The notes below the pieces were generated by a model. That model ran no database searches and had not been told where the DNA came from. It worked only from the letters and a program-made list of their open reading frames with translations. A DNA stretch of 64,000 nucleotides, taken from assembly GCF_038008325.1 (NCBI RefSeq), contig NZ_JBBOYW010000001.1:2346001-2410000 (forward strand). The letters run 5' to 3'. Shown in pieces: positions 35,105-45,518 of the stretch. The position numbers and the translations under genes are program-made. Numbering within the stretch: position 1 is the first letter of the stretch; the number at the start of each line of letters is the position of its first letter. This stretch comes from Lysinibacillus sp. FSL K6-0232 (GTDB taxonomy: Bacteria > Bacillota > Bacilli > Bacillales_A > Planococcaceae).

Positions 35105-36652
35105 TTAAAGTGGAATATTTCCGTGTTTTTTCTCTGGACGTGTTTCGTGTTTGTTTGCTAGCATATCAAGCCCTTGAATTAGCTTAATACGAGTATCGCG
35201 TGGGTCAATAACATCGTCTACCATACCGCGTGAAGCTGCCACATATGGATTTGCAAATTTTTCTTTATATTCTTCAATTTTTGCTGCACGTGTTGCTTCT
35301 GGATCACTGGATTGAGCAATTTCACGCGCAAAAATAATATTGGCAGCACCCGCAGCTCCCATTACGGCAATTTCAGCATTTGGCCATGCAAAGACAAGGT
35401 CAGCACCGATTGATTTAGAGTTTAAGGCAACGTAAGCGCCTCCATAAGCTTTACGAAGAATCACTGTAATTTTTGGTACAGTCGCTTCTGAGTAAGCATA
35501 AAGAATTTTTGCACCATGACGAATAATACCACCATGCTCTTGCTTAACGCCTGGGAAGAAGCCAGAAACGTCTTCAAATGTGATGATTGGGATATTGTAA
35601 GCATCACAAGTACGGATAAAGCGAGCTGCTTTATCGGAAGAATCAATATCTAATCCACCTGCTAATACTTTTGGTTGGTTACAAACAAGCCCAACGGACT
35701 CACCAGCAATACGCGCAAAACCAACGACTACATTTTTGGCAAACTCTGCATGCACTTCCATAAAGGAACCTTCATCCACAACCTGCTCCACAACTTTACG
35801 CACATCATATGGACGTGTTGTTTCAATTGGCACTGTATCCACGATTTCTGGGCGATAGTCATCTCCCTCAGGTCGTGCTTGTCGAGGTGCCTTTTCCTTA
35901 TTATTTTGTGGTAAATAGCTTAATAGTTTTTTAATTTGATTGATTGCCTCTTCTTCAGATGGTGCACGGAAATGGGCATTACCACTTACAGCATTGTTTA
36001 CTTTAGAGCCACCTAGATTTTCAGCAGAGATTTTTTCACCTGTTACTGTTTCAATTACTTTTGGACCTGTAATAAACATTTGAGATGTTTTATCAACCAT
36101 TAAAATAAAGTCTGTAATAGCAGGCGAATATACTGCACCACCAGCACATGGCCCCATAATAACAGAGATTTGTGGAATAACACCTGAATAAATAGCATTA
36201 CGGTAGAAAATATGACCATACCCATCTAGCGATAGTACACCCTCTTGGATACGCGCACCACCTGAATCATTAATGCCGATAAATGGTGTACCATTTTTCG
36301 CAGCTAAATCCATCACTGTCGCCATTTTTTTAGCATGCATTTCACCAAGAGCTCCACCAAATACTGTGAAATCTTGTGAGAATAAGTAGACTGGACGACC
36401 ATTGATTTTACCAAAACCAGTTACAACCCCATCTCCTGGTCCCTCTAGCTTGTCCATACCAAAGTCTACTGTACGGTGCGTAATAAATGGATTAATTTCA
36501 AAAAATGTACCTTCATCTAGCAACAATTCAATACGTTCACGAGCTGTTAATTTCCCCTTTTCGTGCTGCTTGTCGATACGCTCATAGCCACCCCCAAGCT
36601 CAATTACTGTCTTACGGTCATACAAGTCATTGATTTTGTCGAACATATCCAT
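35105..36652 (-). CDS. Acyl-CoA (propionyl-CoA) carboxylase beta subunit / carboxyltransferase
   Basis: The 515-residue protein has the two crotonase-like halves of biotin-dependent carboxyltransferases: G-G-A-L-G-E-M-H-A-K and I-N-D-S-G-G-A-R-I-Q-E-G in the first, and F-E-D-V-S-G-F-F-P-G and I-L-R-K-A-Y-G-G-A-Y in the second. It moves CO2 from carboxybiotin to propionyl-CoA, giving (S)-methylmalonyl-CoA. No biotin carboxylase or biotin-carrier gene is in the window. ATG 36652 (M-D-M-F-D-K-I) fits homologues; a GTG at 36661 would overlap the epimerase stop by 4 bases (GTGA), and coupling is likely. It is the counterpart of B. subtilis yqjD. Confidence 0.92.
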   Translation of the reverse strand: MDMFDKINDLYDRKTVIELGGGYERIDKQHEKGKLTARERIELLLDEGTFFEINPFITHRTVDFGMDKLEGPGDGVVTGFGKINGRPVYLFSQDFTVFGGALGEMHAKKMATVMDLAAKNGTPFIGINDSGGARIQEGVLSLDGYGHIFYRNAIYSGVIPQISVIMGPCAGGAVYSPAITDFILMVDKTSQMFITGPKVIETVTGEKISAENLGGSKVNNAVSGNAHFRAPSEEEAINQIKKLLSYLPQNNKEKAPRQARPEGDDYRPEIVDTVPIETTRPYDVRKVVEQVVDEGSFMEVHAEFAKNVVVGFARIAGESVGLVCNQPKVLAGGLDIDSSDKAARFIRTCDAYNIPIITFEDVSGFFPGVKQEHGGIIRHGAKILYAYSEATVPKITVILRKAYGGAYVALNSKSIGADLVFAWPNAEIAVMGAAGAANIIFAREIAQSSDPEATRAAKIEEYKEKFANPYVAASRGMVDDVIDPRDTRIKLIQGLDMLANKHETRPEKKHGNIPL

Positions 36653-36657
36653 AATAA

Positions 36658-37071
36658 TCACTTATCCCCTTTTCCACTTTTATCACATAATTCATATAAC
36701 ACCCCGAAGGAAGATTTAGGATGCATAAAGGCAACCTCTGCACCTCCAGCACCTGGTCCTGGCTCTTCAGATAGCAAACGTACACCTTTTTCACGAAGCT
36801 CTGCCATACGTTCACGAATACCTGTTACACCGAAAGCAACATGGTGAATCCCCTCGCCACGCTTTTCAATAAACCCATAAATTGCACTTTTCTCACTCAT
36901 TGGCTCCAATAATTCAATTTTCACATTACCTGCGTCAATGAATGCAACACGAACTTGCTGTGATTCTACTTCTTCCACTTTCATCAACTTTAAGCCTAAA
37001 GTTTCAGTATAATATGTAATGCGTTCATCTAGATCGCGCACCGCAATCCCGATATGGTCTACTTTCTCCAT
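36658..37071 (-). CDS. mce: Methylmalonyl-CoA epimerase
   Basis: This 137-residue vicinal-oxygen-chelate protein converts (S)- to (R)-methylmalonyl-CoA, the substrate of the mutase. D-H-I-G-I-A-V-R-D-L at the N terminus supplies the first metal His, H-H-V-A-F-G-V near residue 80 the second, and the two-module VOC layout is complete. ATG 37071 lies eight bases after AAGGAG; a GTG at 37077 is too close to that site. It is directly followed by the carboxylase gene, with which it shares a pathway. Confidence 0.9.
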   Translation of the reverse strand: MEKVDHIGIAVRDLDERITYYTETLGLKLMKVEEVESQQVRVAFIDAGNVKIELLEPMSEKSAIYGFIEKRGEGIHHVAFGVTGIRERMAELREKGVRLLSEEPGPGAGGAEVAFMHPKSSFGVLYELCDKSGKGDK

Positions 37072-37196
37072 GGGCACATCTCCTTCTGTTATGGTACATA
37101 ACCTATTTTACAGAGTTTTTCGTCAAAACTCTACCACTTGAGAAATTTTTCAGATTTGCTAAACTATTTATAAGAAAAGAAGGAGCGAACGAGCAT

Positions 37197-37292
37197 ATGA
37201 GTAATAAAAAATTTCAAAAAATCGTTGTCTATACAATGGTAGTAATTATGCTAATTTCATCTTTGGCATTTGGCTTGTCTATGTTTCTTTAA
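37197..37292 (+). CDS. prli42: Prli42-like small membrane protein, 31 residues
   Basis: ATG 37197 opens a 31-codon frame, M-S-N-K-K-F-Q-K-I-V-V-Y then a hydrophobic helix ending S-M-F-L. AAGGAG (37180-37185) lies upstream and a terminator follows at once. The pattern of a basic N terminus, one membrane helix and a G-L-S-M-F-L end matches my memory of the Prli42 family, reported in Listeria to anchor the stressosome to the membrane. It is divergent from the epimerase gene and convergent with the exporter gene. Confidence 0.75.
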   Translation: MSNKKFQKIVVYTMVVIMLISSLAFGLSMFL

Positions 37293-37301
37293 GACAAAGC
37301 A

Positions 37302-37334
37302 GAGGCGTCCATCTAGTTATGGGCGCTCTTTTTT
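37302..37334 (+). terminator. Terminator after the Prli42-like gene
   Basis: GAGGCGTCCAT (37302-37312) pairs with ATGGGCGCTC (37319-37328) with minor mismatches, followed by TTTTTT. It overlaps the last codons of the convergent exporter gene. Confidence 0.75.
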
Positions 37335-38291
37335 GACCTTTAAGCCTTTAAATGACTGCTTTATTTCTAAATACCTGTCCATTTCCTCAATAAGCTGATA
37401 GAGAGCTGCCTGCGCAATAAATTGCTGATGATTTTGTGGCAGCGGTAGCTGAGAAAAATCCTGCTTCACCCGCTCCAACTTCTCTCGGTAATGCCCTGCT
37501 GTATTTCCTGAATGCACATGTTCGCCAAGGTCTTGTAAAAAATCTGCCACAAGTTCTGCCTCTTGTACTATAACAGGTAATGTGGTCACTTTTGGCAGCA
37601 CTCGTTCAATAATTTCTAACTGCTGCTCACGCATATCAAAATAAATATAGTAATCATTTTTACGCCGCATAAAATGGTTTTCAACATCTTTAAATGCCAA
37701 TGATTTAGCATTTTCTAATGTGCTAACCGCTTCAATAATTTCTCGTCCATCCCACAGTGTATCTCCTTGACGTAAATAGTTTGCAACTTCAAAAAAAATC
37801 TTGCTATATAGCTCCTCAATTTTAACTCGATAGTAATTTAATTCCTTTTGAATATCTGGCATATACATATTAACGGCTAATCCTGTTCCATAGCCAATAG
37901 CCATTAATGCTAGTTCATTATAAACAAGTGGTAATGAAAAACTACCTGCTGCATAAATATGCATCATAATAACGGCACTAGAAATAAATCCATCCGTAAT
38001 CTTTAATGATACAATTGTTGGAATAAACACAAGCAGCATACCTGCTAATGTTAATGGATGATAAGAAAAAAGCTCAAAGCTACCAAATGCGAAAACCATC
38101 CCAATCATACTGGCTGCCAAGCGTGTATAGGCTGCATGGATAGACCTCTTTTTCGTTGGCTGTATACATAATATGGTTAAAATACCAGCAGACGCGTATG
38201 AGGCTAAATCAAAATACTGGGCAATGGCGATCGCAATTGCCGCTCCAATTGCTGTTTTTAATGTACGATAGCCGATTGAAAACTTTTTCAA
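37317..38291 (-). CDS. Aromatic acid exporter family (FUSC-like) membrane protein, YqjA type
   Basis: The protein has an N-terminal membrane domain of about 140 residues, with I-A-Q-Y-F-D-L, I-Q-P-T-K-K-R-S and A-A-S-M-I-G-M near residues 20-65, and a helical cytoplasmic domain of about 170 residues, as in the ArAE/FUSC family. Substrates are not known. I prefer TTG 38291 (K-K-F-S-I-G-Y-R follows), eight bases after a perfect AGGAGG, giving 324 residues. ATG 38315 would add eight residues with a weaker GAAGAGAG. Position matches B. subtilis yqjA, next to brxB. Confidence 0.82.
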   Translation of the reverse strand: MKKFSIGYRTLKTAIGAAIAIAIAQYFDLASYASAGILTILCIQPTKKRSIHAAYTRLAASMIGMVFAFGSFELFSYHPLTLAGMLLVFIPTIVSLKITDGFISSAVIMMHIYAAGSFSLPLVYNELALMAIGYGTGLAVNMYMPDIQKELNYYRVKIEELYSKIFFEVANYLRQGDTLWDGREIIEAVSTLENAKSLAFKDVENHFMRRKNDYYIYFDMREQQLEIIERVLPKVTTLPVIVQEAELVADFLQDLGEHVHSGNTAGHYREKLERVKQDFSQLPLPQNHQQFIAQAALYQLIEEMDRYLEIKQSFKGLKVKKERP

Positions 38292-38398
38292 GCCGACTGC
38301 CTCCTGTCCTTTCATGCTCTCTTCTTATTATTTAGCCAATATTACGAAAATTCTACATGTGTATCATGAAAATTGGCAAGCTATCTATTACATGATGA

Positions 38399-38446
38399 TA
38401 AGTAGCAAGCCTCTATAGATAGCATCTATCTATGAGGCTGTTACTT
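38399..38446 (-). terminator. Hairpin after brxB, probable terminator
   Basis: A long imperfect inverted repeat (AAGTAACAGCCTCATAGATAG on the - strand against its near-complement) spans 38399-38446 just downstream of brxB. The T-run is weak, so termination is less certain. Confidence 0.5.
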
Positions 38447-38472
38447 ATGCAATTTTTTATGCAAGCATTATC

Positions 38473-38913
38473 TTACAGTTCATCACAATATTCTTCAAAG
38501 TTTGCTTGTAGATTTGTGACAACAGACATTGGGTCATGTCCTTCAATTTCATAGCGACCAACCTCTGCTACTACTTGTCCATCTTTTAAAAGGACAAAGG
38601 ATGGCGAGGAAGGTAAATGATCTTCACCAAAATGGTAACGTGCAGCCGCAGTAGCTTCTTTATCTTGTCCTGCAAACACTGTGACAAGATGGTCTGGGCG
38701 TTTATCATAATGTACGCATTGTGCTGCTGCTGGACGCGCGATACCACCTGCACAACCACAGACAGAGTTCACCATGACCAATGTTGTTCCGGGACGTGCA
38801 AACGCCTCTTCAACAGCTTCTGGCGTTGTTAGCTGTTCATAACCAGCTGCCTCAATCTCAGCACGTGCCGTTTTTAAAATTTCCTGCATAAATAAATCGT
38901 AATCCATATTCAT
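38473..38913 (-). CDS. brxB: Bacilliredoxin (BrxA/BrxB family, YqiW type)
   Basis: This 146-residue thioredoxin-fold protein removes bacillithiol from mixed disulfides on proteins. The catalytic C-x-C motif is in [10 protein letters not shown] near residue 52, and the N-terminal Y-D-L-F-M-Q-E-I and C-terminal M-S-V-V-T-N-L-Q segments fit the family. AAAGGAGC precedes the ATG. It lies between meaB and the YqjA-type gene, matching B. subtilis yqiW-yqjA order, and implies that the host makes bacillithiol. Confidence 0.92.
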   Translation of the reverse strand: MNMDYDLFMQEILKTARAEIEAAGYEQLTTPEAVEEAFARPGTTLVMVNSVCGCAGGIARPAAAQCVHYDKRPDHLVTVFAGQDKEATAAARYHFGEDHLPSSPSFVLLKDGQVVAEVGRYEIEGHDPMSVVTNLQANFEEYCDEL

Positions 38914-39047
38914 CTAACGATAGCTCCTTTCAAGTTCGCGCCAGTTTCGCATATTTTATAGTAGAGATATGACGCTTATACATCTCTTATCATAGCAGTT
39001 TGCGACAAATTTGTGCACCTACTTGCTCATATCATCGCTATCGATGG

Positions 39048-40145
39048 TTACTTTTTTAGTTGTTCATCGTTAAATAAACGATCAACACCTTGTGTAACAG
39101 TTAACTGTCCATTTAAAATTTGGCGTTCTAACAGCTGCACTTGCGCCTTACGCTGTGGATTGCCATAAAACATATCAATTAAATGATCTGTAATCATTGA
39201 TTGGAACCATTCTTTTGTTTGGTTTTGGCGTCGAGTCGCCCAATAATTATTGCTTTCCACAGTTTGCTTAAATTCCTCAATTGTATGCCAAACCTTATCA
39301 AGCCCTTGCTTTTGTAATGAGCTCACAGGCATCGCAGTGGACATCCAGCCAGGTGTAGCAGGCTGTAGGAAATGCAAAATTTGCTTATATTCCGACACCG
39401 TTTTTTTCGCCAATCGTACATTATCACCATCTGCTTTATGCACAACGATAGCATCAGCTAATTCCATAATGCCCTTTTTCATACCTTGTAGCTCATCACC
39501 AGCACCTGTTAACACAAGCAGTAGGAAGAAATCAACCATGCCACGGACATATGTTTCACTTTGACCAACCCCAACGGTTTCAATTAAAAGCACATCATAG
39601 CCCGCTGCTTCACAAACAAGCATTGTTTCACGTGTTTTTTTATGAACCCCTCCTAGAGTACCTGCGGATGGAGAGGGTCGCACAAATGCAGTTGGCTTTT
39701 TCACTAACTCCTCCATGCGGGTTTTATCCCCTAAAATACTGCCGCCTGATAATGATGAGCTTGGATCGATCGCCAGCACAGCTACTCGCTTCCCCATCTC
39801 ACAAAGCATTGTGCCAAAAGCTTCAATAAATGAGCTTTTTCCTGCGCCAGGCACACCTGTAATGCCAATGCGAATGCTATTTCCTGTGTATGGCAGTAGC
39901 TCCTGCAAAAGCTCCTGTGCTTGCACCTTGTGTGTGGCATTGGAGCTTTCAATTAAGGTAATCGCCTTTGACAAATGTGTGCGAGAGCCTGCTCGCACCT
40001 TTTGTGCCAGCTCTGGAATATTGAGTTGCTCTACCTTTTTCTTACGGAATTTTTTCGGTGTACCATAGTGCATCCCATCATGTGTTGCCTCAATGCCGTC
40101 CATGACAAATAGTGCGCTGTCCTCTACCTCTTTACTTTTGTCCAT
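39048..40145 (-). CDS. meaB: Methylmalonyl-CoA mutase-associated GTPase MeaB
   Basis: MeaB is a SIMIBI-class GTPase chaperone that gates cofactor loading and protects the B12 mutase from inactivation. The 365-residue protein has Walker A G-V-P-G-A-G-K-S-S near residue 100, I-D-P-S-S near 127, the switch E-T-V-G-V-G-Q-S-E near 187 and the base-recognition V-H-K-A-D-G-D near 234. Its ATG overlaps the mutB stop by one base (TAATG), so it is translated with the mutase genes. Confidence 0.95.
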   Translation of the reverse strand: MDKSKEVEDSALFVMDGIEATHDGMHYGTPKKFRKKKVEQLNIPELAQKVRAGSRTHLSKAITLIESSNATHKVQAQELLQELLPYTGNSIRIGITGVPGAGKSSFIEAFGTMLCEMGKRVAVLAIDPSSSLSGGSILGDKTRMEELVKKPTAFVRPSPSAGTLGGVHKKTRETMLVCEAAGYDVLLIETVGVGQSETYVRGMVDFFLLLVLTGAGDELQGMKKGIMELADAIVVHKADGDNVRLAKKTVSEYKQILHFLQPATPGWMSTAMPVSSLQKQGLDKVWHTIEEFKQTVESNNYWATRRQNQTKEWFQSMITDHLIDMFYGNPQRKAQVQLLERQILNGQLTVTQGVDRLFNDEQLKK

Positions 40146-42298
40146 TATTCAGACACTTCCTCATAGCCTAAACGTCTGTAAATTTCTTCAATAATCTTTT
40201 GTGCCGATACTGGAATCACTGTACCTGGTCCAAAAATAGCTACTGCACCTGCCTTATAAAGGAAGTCATAATCTTGTGCAGGTATAACACCGCCAACAAT
40301 AATAATAATATCCTCGCGCCCTAATTTTTCTAGCTCCTTCACTAATTCAGGCACTAATGTTTTATGACCCGCAGCTAGGGAGGACACACCAATAACATGT
40401 ACATCGTTTTCTACAGCCATTTGCGCTGCCTCAGCAGGCGTCATAAATAATGGTGAAATATCGACATCAAAGCCTAAATCTGCATAGCCTGTTGCCACAA
40501 CCTTAGCACCGCGATCATGTCCATCTTGACCCATTTTAGCGACTAAAATACGTGGACGACGCCCTTCATTTTCTAGGAATTCCTCCGTCATTTGTTTCAC
40601 TTCAGCAATTTGCTCCTCATCCGAGAAGTTGGCAGAGTAAACACCAGAGATGGAACGGATGACAGCCTTATGACGACCAGATACCGCCTCAATCGCATCT
40701 GAAATTTCACCTAAAGATGCACGAGCACGCGCTGCATCCACTGCTACAGCAAGTAAATTTTCTGTGCCATCTTGTGCTGCTTTTGTTAAACGAGCTAAAT
40801 GCTTTTGCACCTCTGCCTCATCACGCGCAGCCTTCATTGCCTCTAAGCGCTCAATTTGCTTTTGTCGAACAATGGTATTATCAATATCTAAAATATCAAT
40901 TGGCTCTTCTTTCTCTAGGCGATATTTATTGACGCCAACAATCGTTTCTGTTTTCGAGTCAATTTTTGCCTGACGCTTGGCTGCCGCTTCCTCAACCTTC
41001 ATTTTTGGTAATCCTGTTTCAATTGCTTTCGCCATTCCTCCAAGTGACTCAATCTCTTCAATCAACGCCCAAGCGGATTTTGTAATTTCTTCTGTTAATT
41101 TCTCCACGTAGTATGAACCGCCCCATGGATCAATGACTTTTGTCATTGCTGTTTCTTCCTGTAAAAATAGCTGGGTATTTCGTGCAATACGTGCAGAGAA
41201 ATCTGTTGGTAAAGCAATCGCTTCATCCAGCGCATTTGTATGAAGTGATTGTGTATGCCCCATTGCAGATGCATTCGCTTCAATTAATGTACGTGCCACA
41301 TTGTTAAATGGATCTTGCTCTGTTAAAGACCAGCCAGATGTTTGTGAATGCGTACGTAATGCTAATGTTTTTGGATTTTTCGGATTAAATGTTGACATCA
41401 TTTGTGCCCAAATACGACGTGCTGCACGCATTTTAGCAACTTCCATATAATAGTTCATACCAATTGCCCAGAAGAATGACAGACGTGGTGCAAATGCATC
41501 AATATCGATACCCGCTTTTAGCCCTGTGCGTACATACTCCAAGCCATCCGCTAATGTGTAGGCAAGCTCGATATCATTTGTTGCACCAGCTTCTTGAATA
41601 TGGTAACCAGAAATCGAAATCGAGTTAAATTTTGGCATATATTTTGCTGTATATTCGAAAATATCCGCAATAATTTTCATGGACATTGCAGGTGGGTAAA
41701 TATATGTATTACGCACCATATATTCTTTTAAAATATCATTTTGAATCGTGCCTGCTAATTTTTCTGGTGTTACCCCTTGCTCCTCTGCTGCCACAATATA
41801 AAAAGCAAGCACTGGCAAAACAGCACCATTCATTGTCATGGAAACAGACATTTGATCCAATGGAATTTGATCAAACAGAATTTTCATATCCTCCACAGAG
41901 TCAATAGCAACCCCTGCTTTCCCTACATCCCCTGTTACACGTGGGTGGTCTGAGTCATAGCCACGGTGAGTAGCTAAATCAAATGCCACAGAAAGCCCTT
42001 TTTGCCCCATTGCTAGATTGCGTTTATAAAAGGCATTGGATTCTTCTGCTGTGGAGAAACCTGCATATTGACGAACTGTCCAAGGACGAGCTACATACAT
42101 GGTAGGGTATGGACCACGCGTATTAGGTGCAATACCTGCCACATCGTTTAAATGCTTGACATCTTGAATATCATCTTTTGTATAAATATCTTTAATTTCA
42201 ATGCCTTCATTCGTTAGAAACTTATCGTCTGACGCTTGAGGTGCTTTGGTTGTTAACACTTTGTCGATTTCGACTGCACTAAAATTTGGCTTGCTCAT
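40145..42298 (-). CDS. mutB: Methylmalonyl-CoA mutase, large (catalytic) subunit
   Basis: This 717-residue subunit has the substrate barrel ([12 protein letters not shown] near residue 73, then [17 protein letters not shown]) and a C-terminal B12-binding domain with the base-off motif D-G-H-D-R-G (DxHxxG) near residue 600, S-L near 645 and G-G near 675. It interconverts (R)-methylmalonyl-CoA and succinyl-CoA. ATG overlaps the mutA stop by 4 bases, and meaB follows with a one-base overlap. Confidence 0.96.
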   Translation of the reverse strand: MSKPNFSAVEIDKVLTTKAPQASDDKFLTNEGIEIKDIYTKDDIQDVKHLNDVAGIAPNTRGPYPTMYVARPWTVRQYAGFSTAEESNAFYKRNLAMGQKGLSVAFDLATHRGYDSDHPRVTGDVGKAGVAIDSVEDMKILFDQIPLDQMSVSMTMNGAVLPVLAFYIVAAEEQGVTPEKLAGTIQNDILKEYMVRNTYIYPPAMSMKIIADIFEYTAKYMPKFNSISISGYHIQEAGATNDIELAYTLADGLEYVRTGLKAGIDIDAFAPRLSFFWAIGMNYYMEVAKMRAARRIWAQMMSTFNPKNPKTLALRTHSQTSGWSLTEQDPFNNVARTLIEANASAMGHTQSLHTNALDEAIALPTDFSARIARNTQLFLQEETAMTKVIDPWGGSYYVEKLTEEITKSAWALIEEIESLGGMAKAIETGLPKMKVEEAAAKRQAKIDSKTETIVGVNKYRLEKEEPIDILDIDNTIVRQKQIERLEAMKAARDEAEVQKHLARLTKAAQDGTENLLAVAVDAARARASLGEISDAIEAVSGRHKAVIRSISGVYSANFSDEEQIAEVKQMTEEFLENEGRRPRILVAKMGQDGHDRGAKVVATGYADLGFDVDISPLFMTPAEAAQMAVENDVHVIGVSSLAAGHKTLVPELVKELEKLGREDIIIIVGGVIPAQDYDFLYKAGAVAIFGPGTVIPVSAQKIIEEIYRRLGYEEVSE

Positions 42299-43998
42299 CG
42301 TTGGACCTCCTTCATGCTTGTGAACACGGACTGTAATTTTTCAATAATGTTCTGTCCTGCAAAAATAAAGCCGTTTAAGCCGTTTGCTAACCAAGCTTGC
42401 TCTTCATCTTTAAATTTACCTGCCACATCCACAATAATATGCGCTGGTTTTTCGGCTAAAATAGCTGTCACAAATGCCTTTGTATCATCATCATTACCCG
42501 CAATGACCACATACTTAGCCTCCGTTGCCTTTAGCCAAGCAACTGCCTCTTCCACAGTTCCGACTGGTTCACTTTTTTCCGGAACAAGACCAACTGTATT
42601 TAAGAAACCAGTGACAAAATCTGCGCGTGGCTTAGAGCTTTTCAATGTACCTAATGCTACAATGCCTGTTTTCACATCAGCCGCTGACATTTCTGCACGA
42701 AGCTGTTCAAATGGAGCTGCAACACGTTTAATATGTGCAAACAATGGGTTTGTTGCCTCTTCAAGCACGTCCGCTGGGTTTGCATAAATATTCGTACCAA
42801 TTAATGATTGCTTACGTGTTTGTACTGCTTTAATGCGAGATTGATAGGATGTTTCGATTTCCTCTGCAAGCTTACCAGAAGCTGTATATTCATCAATACC
42901 GCCTGCTGCCTCAATAGCTAAAAATAAAGCCCATGCCTCTTTCACAAAATCTGCTGTTAGCGACTCAATAAAGTAAGAGCCACCTGCTGGGTCTATCACC
43001 TTTAGTACATTTGTTTCTTCTTTTAAAATTAATGATACATTGCGAGCAATACGAATAGACTGCTCTGTAGGCTTTGTTAATACATCATGTGGGTGCACCG
43101 TAAAGACATCTGCACCGCCAATTAATCCTGAAAGCGCTTCATTTGAAGAGCGTAATAAATTCACGTAAACATCTAATTTAGAAAAGCTTCTTAACGATGT
43201 TTCAGCAACAGTAGGTACTTTTAAATTTTCTGTGACGCCATATGCCGCTAAAAATGCCTTCCACAGCACCTTAAATGCACGAAGCTTTGCAATCTCTGTA
43301 AAAAATTGCGTATCAATCGCAAAGGTTACAAAAAATTGCTTTGAAAATGCTTCAAAGCTTTCCTCTTGCCCTGCCAGCTTTGCAGCTAATGCCAATGCAT
43401 AAGCTAGCTCTTGTACAGCATTTGCACCTTGATAATGATAAATCGTTGTATCTGCATTGACTGAGCGCACGTTCGGAAATGCAGGTAAAGAAATAGTATC
43501 TTGTGAAACAATAAAACCTCGCACTGCTTGTTGTTGATCGGCAGCGATGTAATGAAACACAGCTAACAATGGGTCCTGTGCATTTTCAACAGTGATTTTA
43601 AACGAATATTCAGAGAAATATGGTGCCAGCTTTGCTAATACCTCTTCTGTCCACTCAAAATGTACACGGCTATCAATGGTGATCACTTCATTGCCTCGCG
43701 CTAAGCTATCATCTAGCTGTGTAAAAAAGGCTTCACTTGTATCAGCATGAACTTGCTGCGCTACTTGAAATACTGGACTACTTTGTAGGGAACGAATAGT
43801 CGCAACTTGTCGATCAAGCTCATCGCCAAGCTTTGTTATTAAACTTTCTTGCGTGTAAAGTGGCTGTAATGTGATACCTTCACTTGTTGTTGTGAAAAGA
43901 GATTCAAATGGTTTCCCCTTTAAAGCTTTGATTGCTGCATCTTGCCAGTCAGTATAAGCTGGCTTCTCAAATTCAATATTTTTCATGTTATTTGACAT
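42295..43998 (-). CDS. mutA: Methylmalonyl-CoA mutase, small subunit
   Basis: This 567-residue partner of MutB is homologous to it, but the C-terminal B12-like domain lacks the DxHxxG motif (the region reads [10 protein letters not shown] near residue 500), as is normal for the non-catalytic subunit. Barrel-like parts include [13 protein letters not shown] and [10 protein letters not shown] near residues 320-345. It opens the mutA-mutB-meaB operon. The ribosome site is unusual: GGGGGG is about 20 bases before ATG 43998, and an in-frame Met four codons later is an alternative. Confidence 0.93.
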   Translation of the reverse strand: MSNNMKNIEFEKPAYTDWQDAAIKALKGKPFESLFTTTSEGITLQPLYTQESLITKLGDELDRQVATIRSLQSSPVFQVAQQVHADTSEAFFTQLDDSLARGNEVITIDSRVHFEWTEEVLAKLAPYFSEYSFKITVENAQDPLLAVFHYIAADQQQAVRGFIVSQDTISLPAFPNVRSVNADTTIYHYQGANAVQELAYALALAAKLAGQEESFEAFSKQFFVTFAIDTQFFTEIAKLRAFKVLWKAFLAAYGVTENLKVPTVAETSLRSFSKLDVYVNLLRSSNEALSGLIGGADVFTVHPHDVLTKPTEQSIRIARNVSLILKEETNVLKVIDPAGGSYFIESLTADFVKEAWALFLAIEAAGGIDEYTASGKLAEEIETSYQSRIKAVQTRKQSLIGTNIYANPADVLEEATNPLFAHIKRVAAPFEQLRAEMSAADVKTGIVALGTLKSSKPRADFVTGFLNTVGLVPEKSEPVGTVEEAVAWLKATEAKYVVIAGNDDDTKAFVTAILAEKPAHIIVDVAGKFKDEEQAWLANGLNGFIFAGQNIIEKLQSVFTSMKEVQR

Positions 43999-44073
43999 GC
44001 GGACGCTTAATCAGCTTCCCCCCTTAGTGTTTTCTAATTGTTATTCTACATGACAAATTGTCGCTCGAAAAGT

Positions 44074-44112
44074 ATAAAAAAATTCGGAAGCCCTTATATA
44101 ACGGGCTTCCGA
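44074..44112 (-). terminator. Terminator after bkdB
   Basis: The 10-bp stem TCGGAAGCCC (44084-44093) pairs with 44103-44112 around a 9-nt loop and on the - strand runs into AATTTTTTTATAC. It separates the bkd operon from mutA. Confidence 0.85.
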
Positions 44113-44119
44113 CAAGTCA

Positions 44120-45457
44120 TCAGTAGACTGACGTTGAAGATTTACTTGTATTTTCGAGTATTTCTTTTACTCTATTTAGGAATTTACCACATACAAGTCC
44201 ATCCAGCACACGATGATCTAAAGATAAACATAAATTCACAATATCGCGTGCAGCAAATACACCGCCAGGTAAAACAACAGGCTTTTTGACAATGCTTTCC
44301 ACTTGAAGGATCGCTGCTTGTGGGTAATTAATAATGCCCATTGATTGCACAGAGCCGAACGCTCCTGTGTTATTGACAGTGAATGTACCACCTTTAATAT
44401 CATCCATTGTTAATTTTCCTGCTCGAACCTTAACGGCAAGCTCATGAATTTCTTTTGCAATGCCTTTAATAGACTTTTCATCCGCATGCTTGATAACAGG
44501 CACAAAGAGAGCATCATCTGTTGCTACAGCAATCGAGATATTAATATCATGCTTTTGAATAATTTTATCTTCAGCCCATGTAGCATTCATCATTGGGAAC
44601 TCTTTTAAGGCCTGTGCTACCGCTTTGACAAAGAATGCGAAATAAGTAAGATTAAAGCCCTCTTTTTGTTTAAATTCATGTTTCAAGCTATCACGATAAG
44701 CAACTAAATCCGTTACATCCACTTCCATCATCATCCAAGCATGTGGCACTTCATGTACACTTCTTACCATATTATTGGCAATTGCGCGACGTACCTTCGT
44801 CACAGGAATTTCAATATCACCTGCTTGTACAGGCTGTGCTGGTGCAGCTGGTTGTTGCTCCTTTGCTTCAGGTGATGATACTGGCTCAGCGGCTGGCGAC
44901 GGGGCTACCGGTGCTGATGCAACCTCTTTAGTAGTAGGCACATTACCACTGTCAATTAGCTTTAATAAGTCTTTTCTTGTAATACGTCCACCTTCACCCG
45001 TTCCTGTAACATGCTCTAATGCAATATCATGCTCCTGTGCAAGTCGTAAAACGGCTGGTGAATAGCGCACTTTATTCTTACGTGCTTCTTTTGCTCCAGC
45101 AGGTGGTGTTGACGCAGATGGCTGCACCTCCTGTTTTCGTTGGATGCCTGCATTTAAAATAGCTGAGCTAACGGCAGATTTTTTTTCTGGAGGTGGCGAT
45201 GGTAAATCATTATTTCCTGCGATTTCAATGGAGCAGACAACAGCACCTACCGGTAATGTTTGTCCTTCCTGTGCAATAAGCTCCGTAATCACCCCTTCAA
45301 ATGACGATGGAATTTCTGCATTTACTTTATCTGTCACAACCTCTGCAAGCGGATCATATTTTTTGACTGTATCGCCAGGTTTGACAAGCCATTTTTCAAT
45401 TGTACCTTCTGTGACACTTTCACCAAGCTGTGGCATTGTAATATTTTGAACTGCCAT
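44120..45457 (-). CDS. bkdB: Branched-chain 2-oxoacid dehydrogenase E2 (dihydrolipoyl acyltransferase)
   Basis: The 445-residue E2 core has one lipoyl domain (1-80; lipoyl Lys in V-V-T-D-K-V-N-A near residue 44), a Pro/Ala/Glu-rich linker, a peripheral subunit-binding domain (V-R-Y-S-P-A-V-L-R-L-A, G-T-G-E-G-G-R-I-T-R-K-D near residues 130-165), a second linker and an acyltransferase domain ending with L-S-L-D-H-R-V-L-D-G (HxxxDG) near residue 417. It moves branched acyl groups to CoA. A 115-base spacer with a perfect hairpin separates it from bkdAB. Confidence 0.95.
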   Translation of the reverse strand: MAVQNITMPQLGESVTEGTIEKWLVKPGDTVKKYDPLAEVVTDKVNAEIPSSFEGVITELIAQEGQTLPVGAVVCSIEIAGNNDLPSPPPEKKSAVSSAILNAGIQRKQEVQPSASTPPAGAKEARKNKVRYSPAVLRLAQEHDIALEHVTGTGEGGRITRKDLLKLIDSGNVPTTKEVASAPVAPSPAAEPVSSPEAKEQQPAAPAQPVQAGDIEIPVTKVRRAIANNMVRSVHEVPHAWMMMEVDVTDLVAYRDSLKHEFKQKEGFNLTYFAFFVKAVAQALKEFPMMNATWAEDKIIQKHDINISIAVATDDALFVPVIKHADEKSIKGIAKEIHELAVKVRAGKLTMDDIKGGTFTVNNTGAFGSVQSMGIINYPQAAILQVESIVKKPVVLPGGVFAARDIVNLCLSLDHRVLDGLVCGKFLNRVKEILENTSKSSTSVY

Positions 45458-45518
45458 CCTTTATTCCTCCCATCAATTAAACCTAAGCGTCATCGCATCT
45501 GATGCAATAGGCACTTCA

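Noticed and set aside
44775..45065. Gly/Ala-rich frame antisense to bkdB
   Set aside because: It is the complement of the Ala/Pro-rich E2 linker; composition is explained by that.
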